Origin: an uncultured Aquimarina sp.
GTDB lineage: Bacteria > Bacteroidota > Bacteroidia > Flavobacteriales > Flavobacteriaceae
Direction: 5' to 3'
DNA: 64,000 nucleotides
Assembly: GCF_947495315.1 (NCBI RefSeq)
Contig: NZ_CANLYD010000011.1
Span: 164,533-228,532 of the forward strand
Shown: piece after piece, positions 27,921 to 36,700 of the stretch
How the letters are laid out: each line of letters opens with the position of its first letter
Numbering within the stretch: the first letter of the stretch is position 1
Notes under the pieces: generated by a model
What the model was told of the DNA's origin: nothing
The model's database searches: none
Seen by the model: the letters and a program-made list of their open reading frames with translations, nothing else
Made by a program: the position numbers and the translations under genes

Positions 27921-30548
27921 TTGGCAGCAAAAAAAGAAAAAAAAGTAACTCCATTAATGAAGCAATACAATGCGATTAAGGCTAAATACCCAGACGCATT
28001 GCTACTGTTTAGAGTAGGGGATTTTTATGAGACTTTTGGAGAAGACGCTATTAAAGCAGCAGCAATCCTTAATATTGTTCAGACCAAAAGAGGTAATGGT
28101 AGTGAAAACGAAACTGCTTTGGCAGGATTTCCACACCATTCTTTGAACACCTATTTGCCTAAGTTAGTCAAGGCGGGAGAACGAGTCGCGATTTGTGATC
28201 AATTAGAAGATCCCAAACAGACTAAAACTATTGTAAAAAGAGGAGTAACGGAGTTAGTAACTCCTGGTGTTGCACTAAATGATGAGGTTTTACAGAGTAA
28301 AACCAATAATTTTCTATGTGCTTTGCATTACGGTAAAAAACAATTAGGTGTTGCGTTTTTGGATGTTTCTACCGGAGAGTTTTTAACCGCCCAAGGAGAT
28401 GTTGCGCAGATGGATAAGTTATTGCGTAATTTTAATCCAAGCGAGGTTTTAATTCCTAAACCAAAAAAGCAAAGCTTTCAGAATGATTTTGGGAATGATT
28501 TTCACACTTTTTTCTTAGAAGATTGGGTATTTAAAACGGATTATGCGAATGAGACGCTGAATACTCATTTTGAAACTACCTCTCTTAAAGGTTTTGGAGT
28601 AGACCATTTACAGGAAGGGGTTATTGCCGCAGGTGTAATTCTTCATTATTTAGGAGAAACACAACATCATAAATTACAGCATATAACGACTATTCAGCGT
28701 ATTGCAGAGGATGAGTATATATGGATGGATCGTTTTACAATTCGTAACCTGGAGTTGTATAATCCAAATGCCGCCAATGCAGTAACGCTAATAGATGTAA
28801 TTGATAAAACAATCTCTCCTATGGGAGGTCGTACCCTAAAACGGTGGTTGGCATTACCTCTTAAAAATATTACAAGTATCCAAAAACGTCACGAGGTGGT
28901 GCAGTACTTTTTGGATAATAGTACGTTACATCAGAAGATTCAACATCAAATCAAACAGATCGGAGACATAGAACGTTTGATTTCTAAAGTAGCTACGGGA
29001 AAAGTGAATCCTAGAGAAATCATTCAATTAAAAAATTCTCTGGAAGCTATAGTACCGATCAAAGCACAAGCTGCGAATAGTAATAATGAAGCATTAAAAG
29101 TGATCGGAAATACACTTCACGATTGTGAATTATTACGAAATAAAATTAAAGAAACGCTTAATGAAGAGGCTCCGGTAAATATTCTAAAAGGAAATACCAT
29201 AGCAGATGGATATCTTGATGAGTTAGATGAGTTACGTTCTATAGCTTTTTCCGGAAAAGATTATCTGGATAAAATGTTGGAACGTGAAACAGAAGCTACT
29301 GGGATTACTTCCTTGAAAATAGCATCTAATAATGTTTTTGGGTATTATATAGAAGTGAGGAATACTCACAAGGATAAAGTTCCTGAAACTTGGATACGAA
29401 AGCAAACATTAGTAAATGCAGAAAGATATATCACTGAAGAATTAAAAGAGTACGAAGCCAAAATTCTTGGTGCCGAAGAAAAAATTCTATCATTAGAGCA
29501 ACAGTTGTTTAGCGATCTGATTGTATGGATGAGTGAATATATCAAGCCAGTACAACTAAACGCTACTTTAATTGGTCAACTAGATTGTTTGTGTTCATTT
29601 ACGCAGTTAGCCAAAGAAAATAAATACACACGCCCTATTATTGACGATTCTCATCATCTGGAAATTAAAAATGGGCGTCATCCTGTAATAGAAAAGCAAT
29701 TACCTCCAGGAGAATCGTATATAGCGAATGATGTCTCTTTGAATAGAGAAGATCAGCAGATGATTATGATTACAGGACCTAATATGAGTGGTAAGTCTGC
29801 GATATTAAGACAAACAGCTTTAATCGTTTTATTAGCACAAATGGGAAGTTTTGTTCCTGCAGATGAAGCTAAGATAGGAGCAGTGGATAAGATATTTACC
29901 AGAGTAGGAGCGAGCGATAATATCTCTATGGGAGAATCTACTTTTATGGTAGAGATGAATGAAACAGCAAACATTCTAAATAATATATCGGATAGAAGCT
30001 TGGTGTTGCTTGATGAAATAGGTCGTGGTACCAGTACTTATGATGGAATTTCTATTGCCTGGGCGATTAGTGAGTTTCTCCACGAACATCCGGCAAGACC
30101 AAAAACACTGTTTGCTACACATTATCATGAGCTTAATGAAATGTGTGAGACTTTTGATCGAATCAAAAACTACAACGTAGCTGTAAAAGAATTGAAAGAT
30201 AATGTGCTTTTTCTACGTAAGTTAGTTCCTGGTGGCAGTGAGCATAGTTTTGGAATTCATGTAGCTAAGATGGCAGGAATGCCTCAGCAAGTGTTACATA
30301 GAGCTAATAAGATGCTTAAGAAATTAGAGAAATCTCATAGTAGCGAGGAGTTAACTGATAAAATAAAAGGAATCCAGGAAGAAGATGAGTTACAATTAAG
30401 TTTCTTTAATTTAGACGACCCATTATTGGAAGAAATTAAGGAAGAAATTGTAAATATTGATATAGATACCCTTACTCCGGTAGAAGCTTTGATGAAATTA
30501 AATGAGATTAAACGTATGTTAACCAGGAAGAAAGCTTCTACAGTGTAA
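27921..30548 (+). CDS. mutS: DNA mismatch repair ATPase MutS
   Basis: This 875-residue protein recognises mismatches. The mismatch-contacting motif GDFYETF is near residue 33, Walker A is GPNMSGKS near residue 617, the STFMVEM signature and Walker B LVLLDEIGRGTST follow, and a helix-turn-helix C-terminal region ends the protein. The start is TTG at 27921, giving MAAKKEKK; no upstream ATG is in frame. It is the last protein gene before the tRNA cluster. Confidence 0.97.
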   Translation: MAAKKEKKVTPLMKQYNAIKAKYPDALLLFRVGDFYETFGEDAIKAAAILNIVQTKRGNGSENETALAGFPHHSLNTYLPKLVKAGERVAICDQLEDPKQTKTIVKRGVTELVTPGVALNDEVLQSKTNNFLCALHYGKKQLGVAFLDVSTGEFLTAQGDVAQMDKLLRNFNPSEVLIPKPKKQSFQNDFGNDFHTFFLEDWVFKTDYANETLNTHFETTSLKGFGVDHLQEGVIAAGVILHYLGETQHHKLQHITTIQRIAEDEYIWMDRFTIRNLELYNPNAANAVTLIDVIDKTISPMGGRTLKRWLALPLKNITSIQKRHEVVQYFLDNSTLHQKIQHQIKQIGDIERLISKVATGKVNPREIIQLKNSLEAIVPIKAQAANSNNEALKVIGNTLHDCELLRNKIKETLNEEAPVNILKGNTIADGYLDELDELRSIAFSGKDYLDKMLERETEATGITSLKIASNNVFGYYIEVRNTHKDKVPETWIRKQTLVNAERYITEELKEYEAKILGAEEKILSLEQQLFSDLIVWMSEYIKPVQLNATLIGQLDCLCSFTQLAKENKYTRPIIDDSHHLEIKNGRHPVIEKQLPPGESYIANDVSLNREDQQMIMITGPNMSGKSAILRQTALIVLLAQMGSFVPADEAKIGAVDKIFTRVGASDNISMGESTFMVEMNETANILNNISDRSLVLLDEIGRGTSTYDGISIAWAISEFLHEHPARPKTLFATHYHELNEMCETFDRIKNYNVAVKELKDNVLFLRKLVPGGSEHSFGIHVAKMAGMPQQVLHRANKMLKKLEKSHSSEELTDKIKGIQEEDELQLSFFNLDDPLLEEIKEEIVNIDIDTLTPVEALMKLNEIKRMLTRKKASTV

Positions 30549-30577
30549 AGTTTTTTATTCTTTTTTTAGAAAAGACT

Positions 30578-30606
30578 TTGGTATTACTAGAAATGTTTTA
30601 AATTTG
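30578..30606 (+). promoter_or_regulatory. Promoter of the tRNA cluster
   Basis: TTG at 30578-30580, 18 bases, then TAAATTTG at 30599-30606 match the Bacteroidetes promoter consensus. The partial tRNA-Gly copy begins about 38 bases downstream. Confidence 0.65.
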
Positions 30607-30640
30607 CATCCGCAATAACACATTGCGAAGTTCTTAAAAT

Positions 30641-30671
30641 AAATGCGAAAGTAGCTCAGGGGTAGAGCATC
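30641..30671 (+). repeat. Direct repeat, copy 1 (5' part of tRNA-Gly)
   Basis: These 31 bases are identical to 30751-30781, an offset of 110 bases. The repeat covers four leader bases and the first 27 bases of tRNA-Gly. Confidence 0.9.
30645..30671 (+). pseudogene. Partial tRNA-Gly (5' half only)
   Basis: The acceptor 5' strand and D arm of tRNA-Gly are present, then the sequence departs at the anticodon stem into a GC-rich hairpin (30673-30687) and a second hairpin (30697-30713). No T arm or 3' acceptor strand follows, so it cannot fold as a tRNA. Confidence 0.75.
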
Positions 30672-30750
30672 GTCCGCCTCAGGCGGATTTGGGTCATATC
30701 ATTTTTAATGATAAAACTCTCAAGTTATATTCCTGATGTATACGGTATTA

Positions 30751-30781
30751 AAATGCGAAAGTAGCTCAGGGGTAGAGCATC
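30751..30781 (+). repeat. Direct repeat, copy 2 (5' part of the intact tRNA-Gly)
   Basis: Identical to 30641-30671; this copy continues into the complete tRNA-Gly. Confidence 0.9.
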
Positions 30782-30826
30782 ACCTTGCCAAGGTGAGGGT
30801 CGCGAGTTCAAATCTCGTCTTTCGCT
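30755..30826 (+). tRNA. tRNA-Gly (GCC)
   Basis: The 72-base gene has a 7-bp acceptor stem (GCGAAAG with CTTTCGC), anticodon loop TTGCCAA giving anticodon GCC, and T arm with GTTCAAATC. The discriminator base is T, as usual for tRNA-Gly. CCA is not encoded. Confidence 0.97.
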
Positions 30827-30843
30827 CTGATAAAATATACCAC

Positions 30844-30927
30844 GCTCGGGTGGTGGAATTGGTAGACACGTTGGACTTAAAATCCAATGTCCATTAGGAC
30901 GTACGGGTTCAAGTCCCGTCCCGAGTA
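30844..30927 (+). tRNA. tRNA-Leu (TAA)
   Basis: This class II tRNA of 84 bases has acceptor GCTCGGG with CCCGAGT, anticodon loop CTTAAAA giving TAA, a long variable arm (TGTCCATTAGGACGT) and T-loop GTTCAAG. CCA is not encoded. Its 3' end borders the accessory region, so it is a candidate attachment site, but I found no second copy of its 3' end in the window. Confidence 0.95.
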
Positions 30928-30934
30928 CATAAGC

Positions 30935-30970
30935 AAACCCTTTGATTTTCAAAGGGTTTCTTTGTTTTTA
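30935..30970 (+). terminator. Terminator after the tRNA cluster
   Basis: An 11-bp perfect stem (AAACCCTTTGA with TCAAAGGGTTT, 3-base loop) is followed by CTTTGTTTTTA. Confidence 0.85.
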
Positions 30971-31301
30971 GTCATTTCTTATCTTTTGTTGAAACTATTT
31001 AATTTACTGCTGGTTTCAACATAGTTTCAACATTTTTAGTTTAGTATCACTATTCCTTTAGAAGAATACATTGTTGAATTTTAATATTTACAGAAAGATT
31101 TTTCATTTTAGTTGTCTATTGCTATAATTTATCAGCGTGCAAAATTAAAATAAAGGCTTTTAGGTAGGAAAACTCGAAATCATAAAGGAATCTATCGATT
31201 TGTTTGTTTTGTTGTTTTAAAAAGGGCTTAAAATTATTTTTATGGGAGTCTAATCGACCTAAAAAGACTTTAAAATTTAAATCTTTATTTTTATAATACA
31301 A
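30971..31301. other. Intergenic region at the edge of the accessory block
   Basis: There are 331 AT-rich bases between the tRNA terminator and the first accessory gene. It includes a short direct repeat of TTTCAACAT (around 31013-31031: GTTTCAACATAGTTTCAACAT). I see no gene and no copy of the tRNA-Leu 3' end. Confidence 0.4.
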
Positions 31302-31661
31302 ATGAATTCTCTAATCAATATTCATAGTGTAAATCAAAAAGTCTACTTATCTGTAGGGATATATAGTATTAAAGTTTTAGGTGGTTGGAGCGTAAAGGTT
31401 AATAACTTCTCTGTTTCTCTTAGAAAGATTGAAAACGGTCTGGTTATTAAATCCGAAGATACCTTCTGGAAATACCAATCCTATGCATTTAATAAAAAGA
31501 CTAAAAAGATTGCAGTTCTTGATATACACGAATCTGGTAACTTTGTTGTGGAATTCAGCAATCCGAAAAACTTGAAAGTAAAGCCTTCTAGTTTGATTGT
31601 ATCACAAATCTTTGAAAAAGAAATCCCAAATCAAGATTTAGAAATTTGTATTGGTTGTTAA
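31302..31661 (+). CDS. Hypothetical protein, first accessory gene
   Basis: This 119-residue cytosolic protein has no recognised family. It is predicted to be beta-rich: alternating hydrophobic strands such as VYLSVGIYSIKVL and FVVEFSNPKNLKV. It ends in an unusual CIGC dipeptide pair. It is the only rightward gene between tRNA-Leu and the peptide gene at 47 kb, and stands apart from the leftward defence operon. Confidence 0.6.
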   Translation: MNSLINIHSVNQKVYLSVGIYSIKVLGGWSVKVNNFSVSLRKIENGLVIKSEDTFWKYQSYAFNKKTKKIAVLDIHESGNFVVEFSNPKNLKVKPSSLIVSQIFEKEIPNQDLEICIGC

Positions 31662-31721
31662 GATCAAAATTACATTTTTCTTAATATTGAACTTTTTATT
31701 CTCCTTCTTTTACTCCAACCT

Positions 31722-32084
31722 TTAATATAAATCCCATATGCACCAAGATATAAATAATGATAAAAACTGTAATATGGACCCAATTAAAATATAGAGGAAA
31801 CCATTTTTAAACTTTCTGAAATCTAGTTTAGCAGATTGTAAATGCTTAAGGTGATTTGCTTCCATTTCGTCTTCAGTAAGTTCGTCATTTTCATTTTCTT
31901 TGAGATTATTTAGTATGATATGAATAGGTTGATCAAAATCTGGAGCTTCATCTTTATAACGTAAACTACTAATTTTTAAAGCTATCTTATCAATTAAATA
32001 AAATCTATATATGCCTAAAACATTTAACAGTATACCAATACCATTAACCACTTTTCCAACATCAATACAATATAATTCCATCAT
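31722..32084 (-). CDS. Small membrane protein of unknown function
   Basis: This 120-residue protein has a hydrophobic N-terminal segment (about residues 10-30), an acidic middle (ENENDELTEDEMEA) and a C-terminal helix (about 95-118, ILIGSILQFLSLFISW). Two membrane spans with a cytosolic acidic loop fit. It is the last gene of the leftward defence set, 87 bases after the CoiA-like gene. It could be an effector membrane protein, but no family is recognised. Confidence 0.6.
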   Translation of the reverse strand: MMELYCIDVGKVVNGIGILLNVLGIYRFYLIDKIALKISSLRYKDEAPDFDQPIHIILNNLKENENDELTEDEMEANHLKHLQSAKLDFRKFKNGFLYILIGSILQFLSLFISWCIWDLY

Positions 32085-32171
32085 TCTTTATTTTGAACTT
32101 TTATGTTTCAGGTTTTTCAACTCTAGAATTGAATTTATCCTATAATCTTTTTAATTAATTTATTGTCTTCG

Positions 32172-32984
32172 TTAGAAACGTCTTCTTTTTTTCCACTTGC
32201 CTTTTACCAAAATGTATTTAGAAGGCATAATTCTAATAACCCTTTTGGTTGGTCGAATAGGAGTCATATTTTGTCGCCTGGTTTTATTTTGTTTCTGTGT
32301 ATTTAAAAATTCTTCTAACCTTGATTGCCATTTTCCATTTTGGGTGGTTTTTATAAAGATATTACGATTAATTTCAGCTACAAGAGCATAATATTCACTT
32401 ATATCCGGGAATAAACAATACATAGGGTTGGATACACCAGATATCGACTCTGATAACCTGCCAAAATCAAAAACAACCGTCACAGAACTTTCTAGCCAGG
32501 CAGAAGGAAAACATTCCTCCGGGAAATCAACTTTAAAAATACCAGGCTTATCAGTTTTTGTAAAATCTGATTTTCCTTTTGTAAAACGTGAGTAATCCCT
32601 TTTTAAACGAGTTCCATCAACAACCCAAACCATCTTTTTATAGAACTTTTCACGAGCGGTCCGCTCCTCAGGGTTTATAAATGAATGTTGAAATTCTATA
32701 ACAAATCCATCATCTGTACGAACATCTGCAATGTGCCTTTCACCTGATATTTTATCAGGTAAGGAAATTTCCTGCCATTCAATGGGATAATTGTTTTTCC
32801 AAGAGCGATGCCATTGTGTTTCGTTTTCCCACCATTGATCACACTTACGTCTACCTTTATGTGCCCAGTGATTAATTTTAAAAGGACCACATTTAGGAAT
32901 TAATTCTGAACCACAACTTGGACATGTTCCTTTAGCCCCTTTTATAGCTTCAGTTTTAATATTATCAACTAGCGCAAATTTCAC
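32172..32984 (-). CDS. Competence protein CoiA-like nuclease
   Basis: This 270-residue protein resembles CoiA, a PD-(D/E)xK-type nuclease-like family. The N-terminal zinc site is CPSCG (C21, C24) with C32 and C48. The HWAHKG motif (39-44) is a CoiA hallmark, followed by the putative catalytic block IADVRTDD, then FVIEFQHS, then the WVVDGTR motif. In competence CoiA aids recombination of imported DNA; in islands such genes are often found near defence systems. A basic tail ends the protein. It follows the Avs3b-like gene by 68 bases. Confidence 0.8.
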   Translation of the reverse strand: MKFALVDNIKTEAIKGAKGTCPSCGSELIPKCGPFKINHWAHKGRRKCDQWWENETQWHRSWKNNYPIEWQEISLPDKISGERHIADVRTDDGFVIEFQHSFINPEERTAREKFYKKMVWVVDGTRLKRDYSRFTKGKSDFTKTDKPGIFKVDFPEECFPSAWLESSVTVVFDFGRLSESISGVSNPMYCLFPDISEYYALVAEINRNIFIKTTQNGKWQSRLEEFLNTQKQNKTRRQNMTPIRPTKRVIRIMPSKYILVKGKWKKRRRF

Positions 32985-33052
32985 TTTTTATGACTTTTGG
33001 TTAACCTTTTTATTCAGAACGGATAAAGTCATCCATTTTCTTGGATTACTGT

Positions 33053-33763
33053 TTATTTTTCTATTTCAGAGAGCTGTTTCTTATAACGATCTAATAGTGA
33101 ATCTTTCATATAAGTAAATTCTTCTAGATCTTTTATTCTTTTCTGTATCTCTTCGATTTGCTCCTTTTTTTTATCGTGGTCATCATCTTCTTGACTCTTT
33201 AGTGATTCATTATGATCCGACACAATTCTAATAATTCTCATATCAGGATGATCTATGTTTTCAATAGCATTTCTTATTAGTTCTTTCCTCTCTACAGTTA
33301 AGTTTAATTCGGAAACGAACTGATTTAAAGAATCGCAAATTAGTGACCTTGCAAGACGATCAATCATTAATGCAACCTCTAAGTGACTTTTAACTTCAGC
33401 AGTAGTTTCTTTCTCATTTTCTTCTTGGAAATCAAATAAAATTTGTGGTGGAATAAAAAAGGGCGTCTCCTTATTTGGGTTGAGTTTTTCTAATATCTCG
33501 AAAAGCGGTTCAAAATCTTTAAGAAAACTATTCCCTCCTGGAGCAGACCATCGATGCTTCCATAGTTCCAGAATAATTTCAAAACATTCTTTTTGTGCGT
33601 CCTGCTTCGCTTTCCCAGTAAGTTTTTTAGCCAACTCTATCTTCTCAGCAAGATAATGAGACATCCATTTTGCGAGTGTATCAACTCCTGGTTCTAGCTC
33701 TAATTCCTTTACAATAGCCTTACCTAAGTTTATAATTTTCTGTTGTGCTTTTGAGTCTTCCAT
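33053..33763 (-). CDS. Avs3b-like partner of the nuclease-STAND protein
   Basis: This is a 236-residue, mainly helical protein with an acidic, coiled-coil C-terminus (residues about 190-236). It begins inside the 3' end of the 2091-residue STAND gene, a 44-base overlap that implies translational coupling. Size, order and overlap fit Avs3b, the accessory protein of AVAST type III; its role there is not established. The assignment rests on context more than on any motif I can point to. Confidence 0.55.
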   Translation of the reverse strand: MEDSKAQQKIINLGKAIVKELELEPGVDTLAKWMSHYLAEKIELAKKLTGKAKQDAQKECFEIILELWKHRWSAPGGNSFLKDFEPLFEILEKLNPNKETPFFIPPQILFDFQEENEKETTAEVKSHLEVALMIDRLARSLICDSLNQFVSELNLTVERKELIRNAIENIDHPDMRIIRIVSDHNESLKSQEDDDHDKKKEQIEEIQKRIKDLEEFTYMKDSLLDRYKKQLSEIEK

Positions 33764-36700
33764 CTTCGGTGAATAAAAAAATCTTGTGATGTGTTAAGTA
33801 TTCGTATTTGTCTTCGTCGGTTCTATATTTGTATTCAATATCTCTGCTTATATTGACATTAATGATTAAATGACAATCATATACTTTGCAAAGTTTTTTG
33901 AGCAAGTTTAATGAAGCGCTTAAACGCATCCCAGATTGATCGGGTTCTTCATCATAACCTTCTAAATTACTACTCCAAGCATTACACTTCATTGCAAGTT
34001 GACCATCATTAAAGTACCAGGCTTTACCTTCACTATCCGAAGATAAATTAAGCTCCTTCGAAAATGTTCCTCCTATAGAAAACATAGGATAGCTTATATT
34101 ACCACTATAAGGATCAAATTCGTCTAAACCCTTTGAAGTATCAGGATTAAATATCCATCCTTGAAGTTTAAACATATCCGAATCAATCTCTACTCTACTT
34201 TCTTCATAATCTGGAAGTTTGTAATCATGACAATCTCTGCTTGTTCCCAACGCTCTCATAAGTGCTTCAGAAGTTTTTTTAGAAACTAAAGCAGATGAAA
34301 TAGAGTATGTCTCATAATTTGAATTATGTCTTTCTGTCCAACTCCCTTTGATGACAAACCAATTTTTCTTGTGGCGACTGACTATAATACTTTTCAAAAA
34401 GTCTTGATCTTTAATTTCTGTTCTCCAATTTTTGGTCTTTTCATCAGATATCCACACTGGTCTTTCTAAAGGTAGTTGGTCTCTACAATCAGCTAACCAT
34501 TTAGCGTCTCCTCTTGTCAACATATGACGAGACAACCAATAATGCCAAGAATCTTCATCCAAATAATCTCTAGAAATAATTACTGGCATGTTTTCAACTA
34601 ACCTCGCCGCTGTAACTAGCATCGAATGATATGATAAATAAAAATCCCAATTATCGGTTTTAGGATATTTTCCATGATCGTGCCAAGTTTCTCTATCTCG
34701 AGACCGATTCCAAAGGCTTACTCTTGGATCATTGTTGTAACCTGATTTGATTTTAGTTTTCCATTCTTTAACAATCACATTTGCACATAAGTCCTGAACT
34801 TGCTTTCCAGGAACTCCAAAGACCTCCCCTAGTGGTTCAAACCAGTATCGATCAAAATCCCATCCAAAACTATAGTTTAATGTTGTATCAACACTTCCTT
34901 TATCATGCAAATAACTATTTTGTTGATATCCATATTTTTCTTTTTTCGTTTCAAGTTTGCTTTTACCAATTCCTTTTAGCAAAGAGATTTTCATATTTCC
35001 ATAAGTTCCGGGAATAGCCGTTTCAATATTCAAAGCAATTTGAGCGGAAAACTTCTGGATTAGAATGTGAGGTTCTAATTGCGTGTACTTAAAGAATATT
35101 TCCTTGTGACCTATTAATAAGTTAGGGTGGTCAATTGAAACTCGAGAAAGAGCAATCAACAGATACTGTCTTGCGTGTAATTCATAGAAAGCAAACTGCT
35201 TGCTGCCAAAAGCACCAACCTCATGACATTCTAACCATTCAATCAAAAACCTTACGGTATTAATGCAATTGAAATCAGCCATTTTTTTAACTACATGACA
35301 CGCACGCCAACGGGTTTCAGATCGTGGAGAGCCTAGTGCAGACCAGATAAAGCCAGAGATATTTCTGCCAATATTATTAGATGCTTGGAGCCATTCGTTC
35401 CAAGGGCCATCTCCAAAATCATCTTTAATATGTAATTCGAATCTGGACAAGGCATAATCGGTTAAATCACAAGCATCACTTTGATTAACAAAAGTTGATG
35501 CATGACCTACAAATCCAAAAAGAGTAATAGAATCAGTAATCTCCTGACCTTTTGATAACCCTTGAAAAATCCCCATTCTTAAATCTTTGGCCAAACTTTC
35601 ATCAATATTTAATTCTCGAATTACTGATCTAAATGAATAAACATTGACTAATTCGTGGGAATATTTGCAACCAAAGCGTTTAATAATTCCTGGCCATTTC
35701 TTTTTGAAGCTTACCTTGTTTTTCCAATCATTAGGAATTGACCTTAGTGCCTGTTCAAATTGATAATAACTTAATTTTTCATACTTGAATAGCAAATCGA
35801 TAAAGTCATATATTTCATTAGCCTCTATTCGATTTAGAATTTCCTTAAACAAAGCAATCAACCGGTTATAATGATCGTAATCTTTCTCATCAGATTCGCT
35901 TGAAAATCTGTGGATTAGCATAATCAATCCTTCTGAGGTTAGAACGTCAATATCTTTAAAAACTCGTTCCCAAATTTTTGTATCAGACTTAGTATCAAAC
36001 TTTTTATGTCGCTTCTCTTGGGGTTCCTCTTGTTTTTCGGTATTACTTTTATAAAAATCTATAGTATTATTCAACTCGTTTATGCATATGCTGTATTTAT
36101 CTGCGATGGACTTCATTTGAATCAAGTAACTAAAACTAGCCCCCTCTTTACTTAGTAATTCATGTGCATCATTTAAAATACTACTTCTTAACTCTTTAGA
36201 AGGTTCATTTGCCAAACAAGTAGATAAAAAATCATTTAAATCATGATCCGAAAGGAAACGCGCCAATGACCAACCTTCCGTCGAGTTAATCGACTTTGAT
36301 CTTACTAAATAGTCAAGCATTGATTCTAGCTGATACTCAAATCTACCAATTTCTCTATCTCTCCATCTGCTTAATGCAGATAAACCAATTTGGACAGACA
36401 TCTTTGTACAAGTTACCATAGCACCTGATCTATCCCAATGTTTTTCTCGATATACGTATTCTCCTACCAATTCAGCACAACGTATAAACCTATAAGCTAA
36501 TTCATCCGAAGAGTTAGTAGCTGATCTTTCTCCCAATGTAGCCACAGCATCCCAACGCTGAACTATTTCATCTCCAAACTTGGAAACAATATCTATGGCA
36601 TCTTCAAAATAAACTGCAGCATCATCTTTAGAGCCAAAAAGTACTGCTCTAGCCAATGAAATGTATTCATTTGCGATTTCCTCCGGTCCAGCATTTCTCA

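Noticed and set aside
30844..30927. tRNA-Leu as a proven attachment site
   Set aside because: I could not find a second copy of its 3' end, nor an integrase gene, within the window.
30725..30952. A 75-codon leftward open frame over the tRNA genes
   Set aside because: It is the complement of tRNA-Gly and tRNA-Leu; such frames are a known artefact.
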